Assembly: GCA_001828295.1 (NCBI GenBank)
Contig: MHYI01000151.1
Span: 3,512 to 9,195 of the forward strand
Reading direction: 5' to 3'
Source: Planctomycetes bacterium RBG_16_41_13
GTDB lineage: Bacteria; Planctomycetota; Brocadiia; Brocadiales; Brocadiaceae
Length of the DNA stretch: 5,684 nucleotides
Shown here: piece after piece, positions 1 to 5,684 of the stretch
How positions within the stretch are numbered: position 1 is the stretch's first letter
Layout of the letters: each line of letters starts with the position of its first letter
Position numbers and translations under genes: made by a program
The notes under the pieces: generated by a model
Databases searched by the model: none
What the model was told of the DNA's origin: nothing
Seen by the model: the letters and a program-made list of their open reading frames with translations, nothing else

Positions 1-1514
1 AATGTCTCGTCCGGTGCGGTACAATTATAGCGATTTTCGCTGTCTTTATGGTTTAAAAAATCTTCAATATCCTTGCAACTCATTTCGTTTAACAATTCAA
101 AGGTTGAGATAGCTATTAAGAAATCGGTATCGGCCATACGGTAGTCGTAGTGGGCTTCATTTTCTTTCAGGACACGGGAGTCTGTTTCGTGAGCGCCCTC
201 ACCCGACTGGTTTGAACGATTTAAGAGTTGTTGCACTATTTTTTGCTGAACAAATACAGTAAGAAACGGTTTAAGCAACAAATGGGTAAAGACGGTATCC
301 CTGCCAAAATAGGTGAGATATGTAAACGCTCCTGCCAGAATCATGTTGTTCATGATCAAAAATGAAAGTGAACGGTAAGAAATTTCAAGCATATTTAAAA
401 GGCTCATGATCTTTTCATCTATCAAACCCGCCATAGTTTTAGCATTTTGCAAGCGGCGGATACATTCCATGCTATCATTTTTAAAAATGCTTCTTAACGG
501 GAATGGTTTTGGGCGATAGTGCTGCAATGTTGTATTTACCGTGAGTTTTATATCGATCTTTAATGAGGAGTTTGATTTTGAAGGTATTATTTCAAAAACA
601 GGACACAGGATTTCGATAATATAAAGGTCTTTTTTAGAAGCATTCAAATATCGCTTGTATTGATGAGGCAGGACGCCTGATTTTGCATTGTCGTCGGCTC
701 CGGAAAAGCAATGAAGACTCAAATGCTTTTCCTTAAACCATTCAGGGCTTTTTTTTAATATATTGTTAAGTAATTCCCAGCCTTTTTCTCCCCTGCTGAT
801 ATTATTTTTGACTTCATCGATGACAAAATAACTCAACACCAGAGGATGTTCGGCCTCTTTTATGATTATTTCTTCTTGTATGCCTTCCACTATTATCTTA
901 AGCCGGTATGTTTCCCCAAGGATGTTCTTGCTGAGGGTAAGAGATATATTGTTTTTATGTCTTTCTATTTTATAGGAGGGAATGATGGGGAAAAGACCGT
1001 ATGAGTCGTCCTCTAAATACCCGAAAATATCTTTGAGCGCCCGGATATCCGCATTATCCTCAATCATTCTTTGCATATCTCTCAAACTACGTCCATCTCC
1101 CAGATAAACGGAAAAGGTAACCGGGTAGTTTCCTGTCACATTTAGACTGAACGAATCAGATATCCCGTAAGTAATATTATTTTTAGTATGAGGACATTTA
1201 AGGGGAATGAGTTGAAAGTCGCCTTTTATTGATTCCGGGAAAAATGGAGAAATAATGAATTGCGCAATAATGTTTTTGAATGACGCCAGTAACAGTTCTG
1301 TCCGGCTGTTTCTGTTTCGAATCCTCTTTCCAAATACCCCGGTTTCTGCGTCCATTTTTAAGACCGTTTGCGGTGAAATCCATAACGATTCGTTGAAAGC
1401 CGGGAAAATTTCAGAGGTTTTTGATTCCGGAAACAGGAAACTATTGTCGTTTAGGAAATGTAGTATCGTTTTTGGAAATGCGCCTTCTACATCACTGACG
1501 GTTGATTGTTTCAT
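1..1514 (-). CDS. Probable six-hairpin glycosidase-like protein, C-terminus beyond the window
   Basis: The minus-strand frame stays open from an ATG at 1514 to the left edge, about 504 codons, and the stop lies outside. Residues 1 to about 340 match no family I can name; they look soluble, are rich in beta-prone stretches, and show no signal peptide. From about residue 365 the protein becomes helical and carries GRDT (404-407), GEGAHE (438-443) and YDYRMADTDFL (456-466). That order (glycine-arginine-aspartate loop, a Gly-Glu/His-Glu loop, then a Tyr-Asp helix) resembles (alpha/alpha)6 glycosidases of the glycogen-debranching and GH63-like type. I infer hydrolysis of an alpha-glucan or similar glycan, with E438 or E443 as candidate acidic residues; the substrate is unknown. 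No clear Shine-Dalgarno precedes the ATG. A second in-frame ATG at 1556 would add 14 residues and also lacks a good site, so the start is uncertain. The reading frame is secure, the function moderate. Confidence 0.62.
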   Translation of the reverse strand, partial: MKQSTVSDVEGAFPKTILHFLNDNSFLFPESKTSEIFPAFNESLWISPQTVLKMDAETGVFGKRIRNRNSRTELLLASFKNIIAQFIISPFFPESIKGDFQLIPLKCPHTKNNITYGISDSFSLNVTGNYPVTFSVYLGDGRSLRDMQRMIEDNADIRALKDIFGYLEDDSYGLFPIIPSYKIERHKNNISLTLSKNILGETYRLKIIVEGIQEEIIIKEAEHPLVLSYFVIDEVKNNISRGEKGWELLNNILKKSPEWFKEKHLSLHCFSGADDNAKSGVLPHQYKRYLNASKKDLYIIEILCPVFEIIPSKSNSSLKIDIKLTVNTTLQHYRPKPFPLRSIFKNDSMECIRRLQNAKTMAGLIDEKIMSLLNMLEISYRSLSFLIMNNMILAGAFTYLTYFGRDTVFTHLLLKPFLTVFVQQKIVQQLLNRSNQSGEGAHETDSRVLKENEAHYDYRMADTDFLIAISTFELLNEMSCKDIEDFLNHKDSENRYNCTAPDET

Positions 1515-1770
1515 GAGTGACGTGAAAGAATGGTTATTGTAATGCAAGGGAAACATGGAGATTCTTTGTTTATAGGGAATAGGTTATTCAAAAGACTACA
1601 TTGATAAAGAAAAGGCGGTATAATGTAACGCACAAAAAAAGAAAAATCCATGATTTATTTTATGCAATCATATGCCAGGAGATACTGTATCAGATTTAAC
1701 TTGCTATTGATGGTAAAGATGATACTATCCCGTTTTGTAAACAAAAAACAATGCGCGGGAATGAAAAGCA

Positions 1771-1817
1771 ACTCAAGCTTCCCGCTTGAGTGTTAAATAG
1801 TACAAGCAGGATGCTTG
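1771..1817. repeat. Pair of short inverted repeats (two hairpins)
   Basis: The first hairpin pairs ACTCAAGC (1771-1778) with GCTTGAGT (1784-1791) across a 5-base loop. The second pairs CAAGCA (1803-1808) with TGCTTG (1812-1817) across a 3-base loop. The arms share a CAAGC/GCTTG core, so the two may be related halves of one element. The pair ends 50 bases before the HDOD-GGDEF start codon. No T-run follows on the plus strand, so an intrinsic terminator is unlikely. It could be a dispersed palindromic repeat, or an operator or leader structure for the downstream gene; the sequence alone does not decide. Confidence 0.6.
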
Positions 1818-1853
1818 CGATACAATGTTCTGCGGTGCTCTCTTTCTCATTTT

Positions 1854-1858
1854 AAGGG
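1854..1858 (+). promoter_or_regulatory. Ribosome binding site of the HDOD-GGDEF gene
   Basis: AAGGG lies 9 bases before the ATG at 1868. This spacing supports that ATG as the start, which also places the HDOD domain at the expected distance from the N-terminus. Confidence 0.6.
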
Positions 1859-1867
1859 TGTCTTATC

Positions 1868-3421
1868 ATGACGAAGAATAATGTAATAACAAGTGTAATA
1901 AATTCTCCATCGCTTCCCACACTGCCGGCAGTGGCTTCAAAGATCATATCGGTTTCCACAAAAGAAGACATCAGCATCAGGGAAATTGCCGATTTAATAT
2001 CAAAAGATGTTTCACTTTCCGCAAAGGTATTAAAGATTGCAAATTCAGCGTTTTACAGTTTTCCCTTTAAAATAAGCTCGATAAATCAGGCGGTATCACG
2101 TATCGGTGCAAATGCGATACGAAGTCTGGTGTTATCGTTTTCATTTCTCTCTGTCAAAGGGGTTAACGATGCAAAACATTTTAGTTATGAAAAATTTTTG
2201 GAAAAGTCCCTTTCTTCAGCAGTAGCGGCGAAGCTAATTATGGGAGAAATAGATAAAAATGATCTCGAAGAGGTTTTTATTGCCGGGCTTCTGAAAGAAA
2301 TTGGAGAATTGATCATTGCCTGTACTTTCCCGCAGTTGTACGATCAGGTTTTTTCACAAGGGATAATTGATATTATTGATGCGGAAGAATTACTGGCACA
2401 GGAAGAAAAGATTATAGGGGCTGACCATGTTACGGTAGGGTATGAAGTTGCAAAAAATTGGGGGTTCCCCTCCGTATTGTTAATTCCTATCCAGTATCAT
2501 CACTCTCCCGGGAAATATAAGGGAAATGATAAAAAGTTAAAACTCAATGCAAATGTGGTCTATCTGTCGGGGTTAATGGTAAATATTCTGTATTCAAATA
2601 AACCAAAGGAGTTCCACAGTAAATTTATTGAGGAATCCCGCACGATACTTGGTTTTAATGACAAAACAATAACTGATATATTAACGAATGTTGATGGCGA
2701 GATTGTACAGGTTGCGGAGTATTTTGGATTTAATATGGAAAAACCTAAACCGGTAGAAGATATATTACTGGAAGCAAACGCAGCCCTCAGTGTAATAAAC
2801 CTGACCTATGACCAGATGAACAGGGAGCTTGTTACGACAAAAATACAACTGCAGAAATTAGCCAGAGAATTGGAAGCAAAAAACAAAAGTCTTGAAAATC
2901 TTGCGAATATCGATGGATTGACGGAGGTGTATAATCATCGTTTTCTGCAAACATTTCTTGAAAAAGAAATCAGCAGATCGAAACGAAAACAGGCTAATTT
3001 CTGCCTGGTGTTGATAGACGTGGATAATTTTAAAAGTTTTAATGACTTGTATGGACATCAAACAGGCGACTTCATTTTAAAGGAACTGTGCAAACTGCTG
3101 ACGTTATGTTTGCGGGAATATGATATCCTTGCCCGCTATGGAGGCGAAGAGTTTGCCGTCGTTTTAGCTGATACAAAAGTGGACGCAGCCGTTATTGTTG
3201 CCGAAAGGATGCGTGAAAAAGTAGCGAAACATATATTCATAATAAATAACATGAAATATAATGTTACGGCAAGTTTTGGAGTCGCGGAAATTGCGCCGCA
3301 CGTTGACACATTAAAACGAAGCGATCTCATAGACAACGCAGACAAGGCATTATTAGAATCAAAGAAAAAAGGGAAAAACAGGGTTACCGTCTGTAGCCAA
3401 AAGAAAAAGTGGTTCAGATAA
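1868..3421 (+). CDS. HDOD-GGDEF protein, predicted diguanylate cyclase
   Basis: The 517-residue product has an N-terminal HDOD domain (about residues 10-215), a linker with a predicted coiled coil (about 315-345), and a C-terminal GGDEF domain (about 346-508). The HDOD part opens with the typical LPTLPAVASKI segment and has the IADLISKDVSLSAKVLKIAN helices. At the position of the HD dyad it reads Lys-Glu (K143, E144), so it should not be a phosphohydrolase, as is usual for HDOD, which acts in signalling or protein contacts. The GGDEF part has the active signature GGEEF (425-429), metal-site D384, the FNDLYGH segment (391-397), and an RxxD inhibitory site (R416, D419) exactly five residues before GGEEF. 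It should therefore make c-di-GMP from two GTP and be product-inhibited. No membrane segment or signal peptide is visible, so it is probably cytosolic. No receiver or PAS domain is present, so the HDOD domain is the likely input module. The gene stands alone, converging with the glycosyltransferase. Confidence 0.95.
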   Translation: MTKNNVITSVINSPSLPTLPAVASKIISVSTKEDISIREIADLISKDVSLSAKVLKIANSAFYSFPFKISSINQAVSRIGANAIRSLVLSFSFLSVKGVNDAKHFSYEKFLEKSLSSAVAAKLIMGEIDKNDLEEVFIAGLLKEIGELIIACTFPQLYDQVFSQGIIDIIDAEELLAQEEKIIGADHVTVGYEVAKNWGFPSVLLIPIQYHHSPGKYKGNDKKLKLNANVVYLSGLMVNILYSNKPKEFHSKFIEESRTILGFNDKTITDILTNVDGEIVQVAEYFGFNMEKPKPVEDILLEANAALSVINLTYDQMNRELVTTKIQLQKLARELEAKNKSLENLANIDGLTEVYNHRFLQTFLEKEISRSKRKQANFCLVLIDVDNFKSFNDLYGHQTGDFILKELCKLLTLCLREYDILARYGGEEFAVVLADTKVDAAVIVAERMREKVAKHIFIINNMKYNVTASFGVAEIAPHVDTLKRSDLIDNADKALLESKKKGKNRVTVCSQKKKWFR

Positions 3422-3426
3422 TAACA

Positions 3427-3451
3427 GTAGGGGCAAATGCTTCGCCCCTAC
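3427..3451. repeat. GC-rich palindrome between convergent genes
   Basis: GTAGGGGC (3427-3434) pairs with GCCCCTAC (3444-3451). The inner bases AA and TT can also pair around a TGC loop, with one A-C mismatch. It begins 5 bases after the HDOD-GGDEF stop and contains the TAG stop of the opposing glycosyltransferase gene (3448-3450). Position and strong stem suggest it helps end transcription from both sides, although neither strand has a proper U-tract after it. The GTAGGGGC...GCCCCTAC form is also common as a dispersed intergenic repeat in many bacteria, so it may be a repeat that settled at the gene end. Confidence 0.65.
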
Positions 3452-4578
3452 ACGGCTATGGTATGATTTGCCAAAACCTCTCTGCATGCATGAAACACAT
3501 CATTAGCGCTTATCTTTTTCATGCATATCATGGTATCGCAGTTTCCTTTGTAACAAGGAGAGCACTCAACATGGGCGACTAGCGATTTCCCCCTGCCATA
3601 AAGGTCGATTTCCTGATAACAGGTAGAGCCAAAAAATGTGACGATACATTTTCTTAATGCAATAGATAAGTGCAAGGCAAGGGTATCTCCGGTAACGATG
3701 AGATGGCATTGATTGATCAATCCCATAAATTCTTTCAGGCTGTGATGGCATCCGCTGTCAATAACGTTCGATGTGGTTCCGGAGGCGATTTCCCGATTTC
3801 TTTCCACTTCTTCAGGCCCGCCTAAAAGCAATATTTGAGCATTCAGGTCATTCTGCAATTTGTCTGCGAGTTCAACAAAACTTTGGATTTCCCATCGTTT
3901 TGTGGCAAATCTTTTTCCAGCCCCGGTGTTCAGGCCGATAAGTAATTTCCCATGATCAATACCAAAATTGCTTAAATGATTTCTGGCATACGTATTATAT
4001 TTATCGGGAAGGGTGATAATATACTCGCCGTATTTTTCAGTAACCCCGAGCGCTTCAAAGATGAGTTGCTGATAGGTCTTTGTGTTTTGCCGGAACTTGA
4101 GTTCGTCAGAAACGCCCAATCGCAGCAAATGATTTGCTTCCTTGTTCAAAGAATAAATGTGTCCTGTGCCGGAGAGGGCGAAACCGAGTTTGACGTCGGC
4201 CTTGACCATTGCAGCAAGGCTGGTGGCAGTCGCATCTTTGTCAAGACATATCAGTAAATCAAATTTTTCAACCTGTAGACGCAGGGTGTTTTCAAGGGTA
4301 ACGAATAATAAACGATCGATAAAAGGGTTATCTTCCAGCACAGGAAGTGAGGAACCATCTGTTATCCATGTAATATAAGATAATGGATATTTTTCTTTTA
4401 AAACAGGAAGAATCGGCGTAGTTCTTAATACATCACCGATGGCAGCTAATTTTATAATCAAAATCTTTTTTCCCATTGAGGCATATTTTGGGCAACTTGA
4501 ATCTATGGGGCAATCAAGTTTAAACCTACATGGTTTCTCGGAAGCAAAAAAACGGCAATCAAAGTCTTTTGGCATCAT
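3448..4578 (-). CDS. Glycosyltransferase family 9 (heptosyltransferase-like) protein
   Basis: The 376-residue protein is a GT-B fold transferase related to ADP-heptose:LPS heptosyltransferases (RfaF/WaaC type), which add sugars to lipopolysaccharide core on the cytoplasmic face of the inner membrane. The N-terminal Rossmann half starts with KILIIKLAAIGDVLRTTP (38-55), the family's acceptor-side motif. The C-terminal half has NTGAGKRFATKRW (217-229), LLLGGPEE (250-257), and VTGDTLALH (295-303), corresponding to the donor-binding (S/T)xDTxxxH region. A C-terminal cysteine cluster (C339, C342, C347, C352) matches the CSPC...C...CM pattern seen in many members. Before the catalytic domain is a ~35-residue leader with C8, C17, C23 and C29, which I believe occurs in a subset of family 9 proteins. 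The donor sugar cannot be told, so I give no symbol. Two adjacent ATGs open the frame; an AGGA site supports this region. It overlaps the upstream small frame by 4 bases and follows panC on the same strand. Confidence 0.9.
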   Translation of the reverse strand: MMPKDFDCRFFASEKPCRFKLDCPIDSSCPKYASMGKKILIIKLAAIGDVLRTTPILPVLKEKYPLSYITWITDGSSLPVLEDNPFIDRLLFVTLENTLRLQVEKFDLLICLDKDATATSLAAMVKADVKLGFALSGTGHIYSLNKEANHLLRLGVSDELKFRQNTKTYQQLIFEALGVTEKYGEYIITLPDKYNTYARNHLSNFGIDHGKLLIGLNTGAGKRFATKRWEIQSFVELADKLQNDLNAQILLLGGPEEVERNREIASGTTSNVIDSGCHHSLKEFMGLINQCHLIVTGDTLALHLSIALRKCIVTFFGSTCYQEIDLYGRGKSLVAHVECSPCYKGNCDTMICMKKISANDVFHACREVLANHTIAV

Positions 4579-4790
4579 AGTATTTTCCTGGCGTATGGAT
4601 AATCATATAATTTAACGTTTAGGAATTTCAAAGTTGTAGGACGAAGCGATTGCTTCGTCACGAGCGAAGTGGCACTTCGCGCTACATCTAAAAAGTCGCC
4701 AAACAATTCATCAACAAAAGGCAGCAGTTTAACATCACTACCAAATAAAGTATTAGAGATTTCCGGTATCTGATAAAACAACTTATTCAC
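4575..4790 (-). CDS. Small hypothetical frame, possibly a gene remnant
   Basis: The frame has 71 codons and begins at GTG (4788-4790) with only a weak GGTGAT site in front. I do not recognise the product. Residues 1 to about 36 read as an ordinary soluble protein; about residues 36-52 (ARSATSLVTKQSLRP region) are encoded by the 52-base structured element at 4635-4686; the tail ends YPYARKIL. The stop overlaps the glycosyltransferase start (ATGA type), which would allow translational coupling and is the main argument that it is translated. Against it are the GTG start, the small size, the repeat inside it, and no family match. It could be a real short protein that absorbed a repeat, a decayed gene, or a chance frame. 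No membrane segment is evident. Confidence 0.3.
   Translation of the reverse strand: MNKLFYQIPEISNTLFGSDVKLLPFVDELFGDFLDVARSATSLVTKQSLRPTTLKFLNVKLYDYPYARKIL
4584..4589 (-). promoter_or_regulatory. Ribosome binding site of the glycosyltransferase gene
   Basis: On the minus strand AGGAAA precedes the double ATG (4578 and 4575) by 5 bases for the first and 8 for the second. It supports translation beginning ahead of the cysteine-rich leader and not at the internal Met35. Confidence 0.55.
4635..4686. repeat. 52-base element with two hairpins closed by an outer stem
   Basis: An outer pair TGTAG (4635-4639) and CTACA (4682-4686) encloses two perfect hairpins. The first is GACGAAGC (4640-4647) with GCTTCGTC (4652-4659), loop GATT. 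The second is GCGAAGT (4664-4670) with ACTTCGC (4674-4680), loop GGC. The fold would be a three-way junction on either strand. Such compact paired palindromes are typical of REP-like or MITE-like dispersed elements. The two hairpins share a CGAAG/CTTCG core, which suggests they are diverged halves of one unit. It lies inside the small frame at 4575-4790. Copy number in the genome cannot be judged here. Confidence 0.75.
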
Positions 4791-4829
4791 AAATCACCAA
4801 CCATTATAAAAGCCAATTAGCCAATAAAA

Positions 4830-5684
4830 TCAGGCCAAAGTAATTAAAAAAGCAATCAAAACCATCAGGATTATGTTATCAATCAGGCGTGTCTTGCCTA
4901 TCTTAACTGACAGGGCGGCAACGTCGCCACTCCGCACTTCCGTCACCGCCTCAAGTGTCCCGGAATTGACTATTGAAAGATAATCTATCCTGGCTGATTT
5001 ACAATTATTAATAACCTTTTCCATTTCCAATTTAATTTCTCCGGCATTCTTTTCGCCTGCATTTACCATGTCCTTTGCCTTTATCAGCGCCTGATACAAA
5101 CACCGTGCATCTTTCTTTTCTGTATCGCTGAGATAGGCATTTCGTGAACTTAACGCCAATTCTTCCTTGTTCCGCACTGTTGGAAGTACTTTTATATTGA
5201 CATCTAAATTCAAATCGGCCGCCATTCTCCTGATAACAACTGTTTGTTGGAAGTCTTTTTGACCAAAGTAGGCACTATCGGGTTGTATGAGATTAAATAA
5301 TTTCAGGACAACAGTGGCAACGCCCCTGAAATGTCCGGGACGCGATTTACCGCACAGTTTGTCCTCTAAATGCTCAGGAACAACTGTTGTACAGAATCCG
5401 TCAGGATACATTTCCGATGCTCCTGGATTGAATACGACGTCTACCTTCTCTTTTGAAAGGAGTTCGCAATCATTGTCAAATGTCCGTGGGTATTGAGCAA
5501 AATCTTCATTTTTTCCGAACTGTATGGGATTGATGAAAATACTCACAACCACGGAATTATTTTCCGTCCTTGCCTGTCTTATCAGACTCAAATGGCCTTC
5601 ATGTAAAGCGCCCATTGTAGGTACAAAACCAATGCGCAAATCATTTTTCTTTGCCGCTTTTACTATCGACCTGATTTCGTCTAA
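4830..5684 (-). CDS. panC: Pantothenate synthetase, N-terminus beyond the window
   Basis: PanC joins D-pantoate and beta-alanine using ATP (AMP and pyrophosphate released), the last step of vitamin B5 synthesis and precursor of coenzyme A, in the cytosol. The visible 284 residues carry GFVPTMGALHEGHLSLIR with the HxGH nucleotide-binding motif, FINPIQFGKNEDFAQYPR, SRPGHFRGVATVV, YFGQKDFQQ, and LALSSRNAYLS (the KMSKS-like loop). A TTG at 5639 could be read as a start, but the frame stays open upstream through LDEIRSIVKAAKKND, which is the normal PanC beginning; so the true start is a few codons past the right edge. The usual family end (GKTRLIDNIIL) is followed by 11 more hydrophobic residues, MVLIAFLITLA. 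One small deviation is Glu-Glu in place of the common Asp-Gly just before the SSRN loop. It is the most upstream of three same-strand frames, 39 bases before the small hypothetical one. Confidence 0.97.
   Translation of the reverse strand, partial: LDEIRSIVKAAKKNDLRIGFVPTMGALHEGHLSLIRQARTENNSVVVSIFINPIQFGKNEDFAQYPRTFDNDCELLSKEKVDVVFNPGASEMYPDGFCTTVVPEHLEDKLCGKSRPGHFRGVATVVLKLFNLIQPDSAYFGQKDFQQTVVIRRMAADLNLDVNIKVLPTVRNKEELALSSRNAYLSDTEKKDARCLYQALIKAKDMVNAGEKNAGEIKLEMEKVINNCKSARIDYLSIVNSGTLEAVTEVRSGDVAALSVKIGKTRLIDNIILMVLIAFLITLA

Larger units (their letters stand above)
1515..1867. other. Divergent intergenic region
   Basis: This 353-base AT-rich stretch lies between the divergent glycosidase-like and HDOD-GGDEF genes, so promoters for both must lie here unless one is farther away. 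I see no credible gene in it; the longest frames are very short and lack ribosome sites. It holds an 11-base palindrome GATACTGTATC (1681-1691), a partial copy GATACTATC nearby, and two hairpins at 1771-1817. A perfect TATAAT occurs at 1619-1624 on the plus strand but without a convincing -35 box at normal spacing. A TACAAT at 1821-1826 sits 42 bases before the plus-strand start codon and is a possible -10 box, again with no good -35. Confidence 0.6.

Noticed and set aside
1198..1383. 61-codon minus-strand open frame
   Set aside because: It overlaps the long minus-strand gene in a different frame and has no family resemblance.
1255..1542. 95-codon plus-strand open frame
   Set aside because: It lies opposite the much longer glycosidase-like frame, has no recognisable product, and is best explained as an antisense shadow.
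1569..1574. TATAAA on the minus strand as a -10 box for the glycosidase-like gene
   Set aside because: No acceptable -35 hexamer at normal spacing, so I did not list it as a promoter.
1619..1624. Perfect TATAAT as a plus-strand promoter
   Set aside because: TTGATA at 1601-1606 is only 12 bases upstream and no good -35 box is found at 16-18 bases; an AT-rich region yields such matches by chance.
1771..1817. CRISPR array or terminator
   Set aside because: There are no regularly spaced direct repeats, and no T-run follows either hairpin.
3976..4378. Two overlapping plus-strand frames of 93 and 73 codons
   Set aside because: Both lie antisense to the conserved glycosyltransferase and show no protein-like features.
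5637..5639. TTG as the start codon of panC
   Set aside because: The frame remains open upstream to the window edge and encodes the normal PanC N-terminal helix, so the true start is outside the window.

Overview
The window looks like a chromosomal segment of a Gram-negative-type bacterium of moderate to low G+C content (about 40% by eye). A glycosyltransferase of the heptosyltransferase family, a c-di-GMP signalling protein and de novo pantothenate synthesis all fit that picture. The short palindromic elements near gene ends and the general protein style remind me of anammox planctomycetes (Brocadiales). That is only an impression: nothing in the window is diagnostic of a taxon.

Layout. Positions 1-1514 (minus) hold the N-terminal ~504 codons of a long protein that runs off the left edge; its last visible part resembles the catalytic region of six-hairpin (alpha/alpha)6 glycosidases. 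A 353-base intergenic region (1515-1867) separates it from a divergent gene and contains two small hairpins. Positions 1868-3421 (plus) encode an HDOD-GGDEF protein, a predicted diguanylate cyclase with an intact inhibitory site. A short GC-rich palindrome (3427-3451) lies where it converges with a minus-strand gene at 3448-4578, a family 9 glycosyltransferase with a cysteine-rich N-terminal leader. Upstream of that is a doubtful 71-codon frame (4575-4790) carrying a 52-base element that could fold into two hairpins closed by an outer stem. Last is panC (pantothenate synthetase, 4830-5684, minus), which is cut by the right edge.

How the genes relate. panC, the small frame and the glycosyltransferase share a strand, with gaps of 39 bases and -4 bases, so they may be co-transcribed, although their functions (coenzyme A precursor synthesis, surface glycan assembly) are not directly linked. 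The HDOD-GGDEF gene is a single transcription unit facing that group. The glycosidase-like gene is divergent from it and could share regulatory DNA. A link between c-di-GMP output and surface carbohydrate is plausible from proximity but not shown by the sequence.

I found no clear undescribed system. The points most worth a second look are the structured repeat embedded in a small reading frame, the cysteine-rich leader of the glycosyltransferase, and the large poorly characterised glycosidase-like protein.
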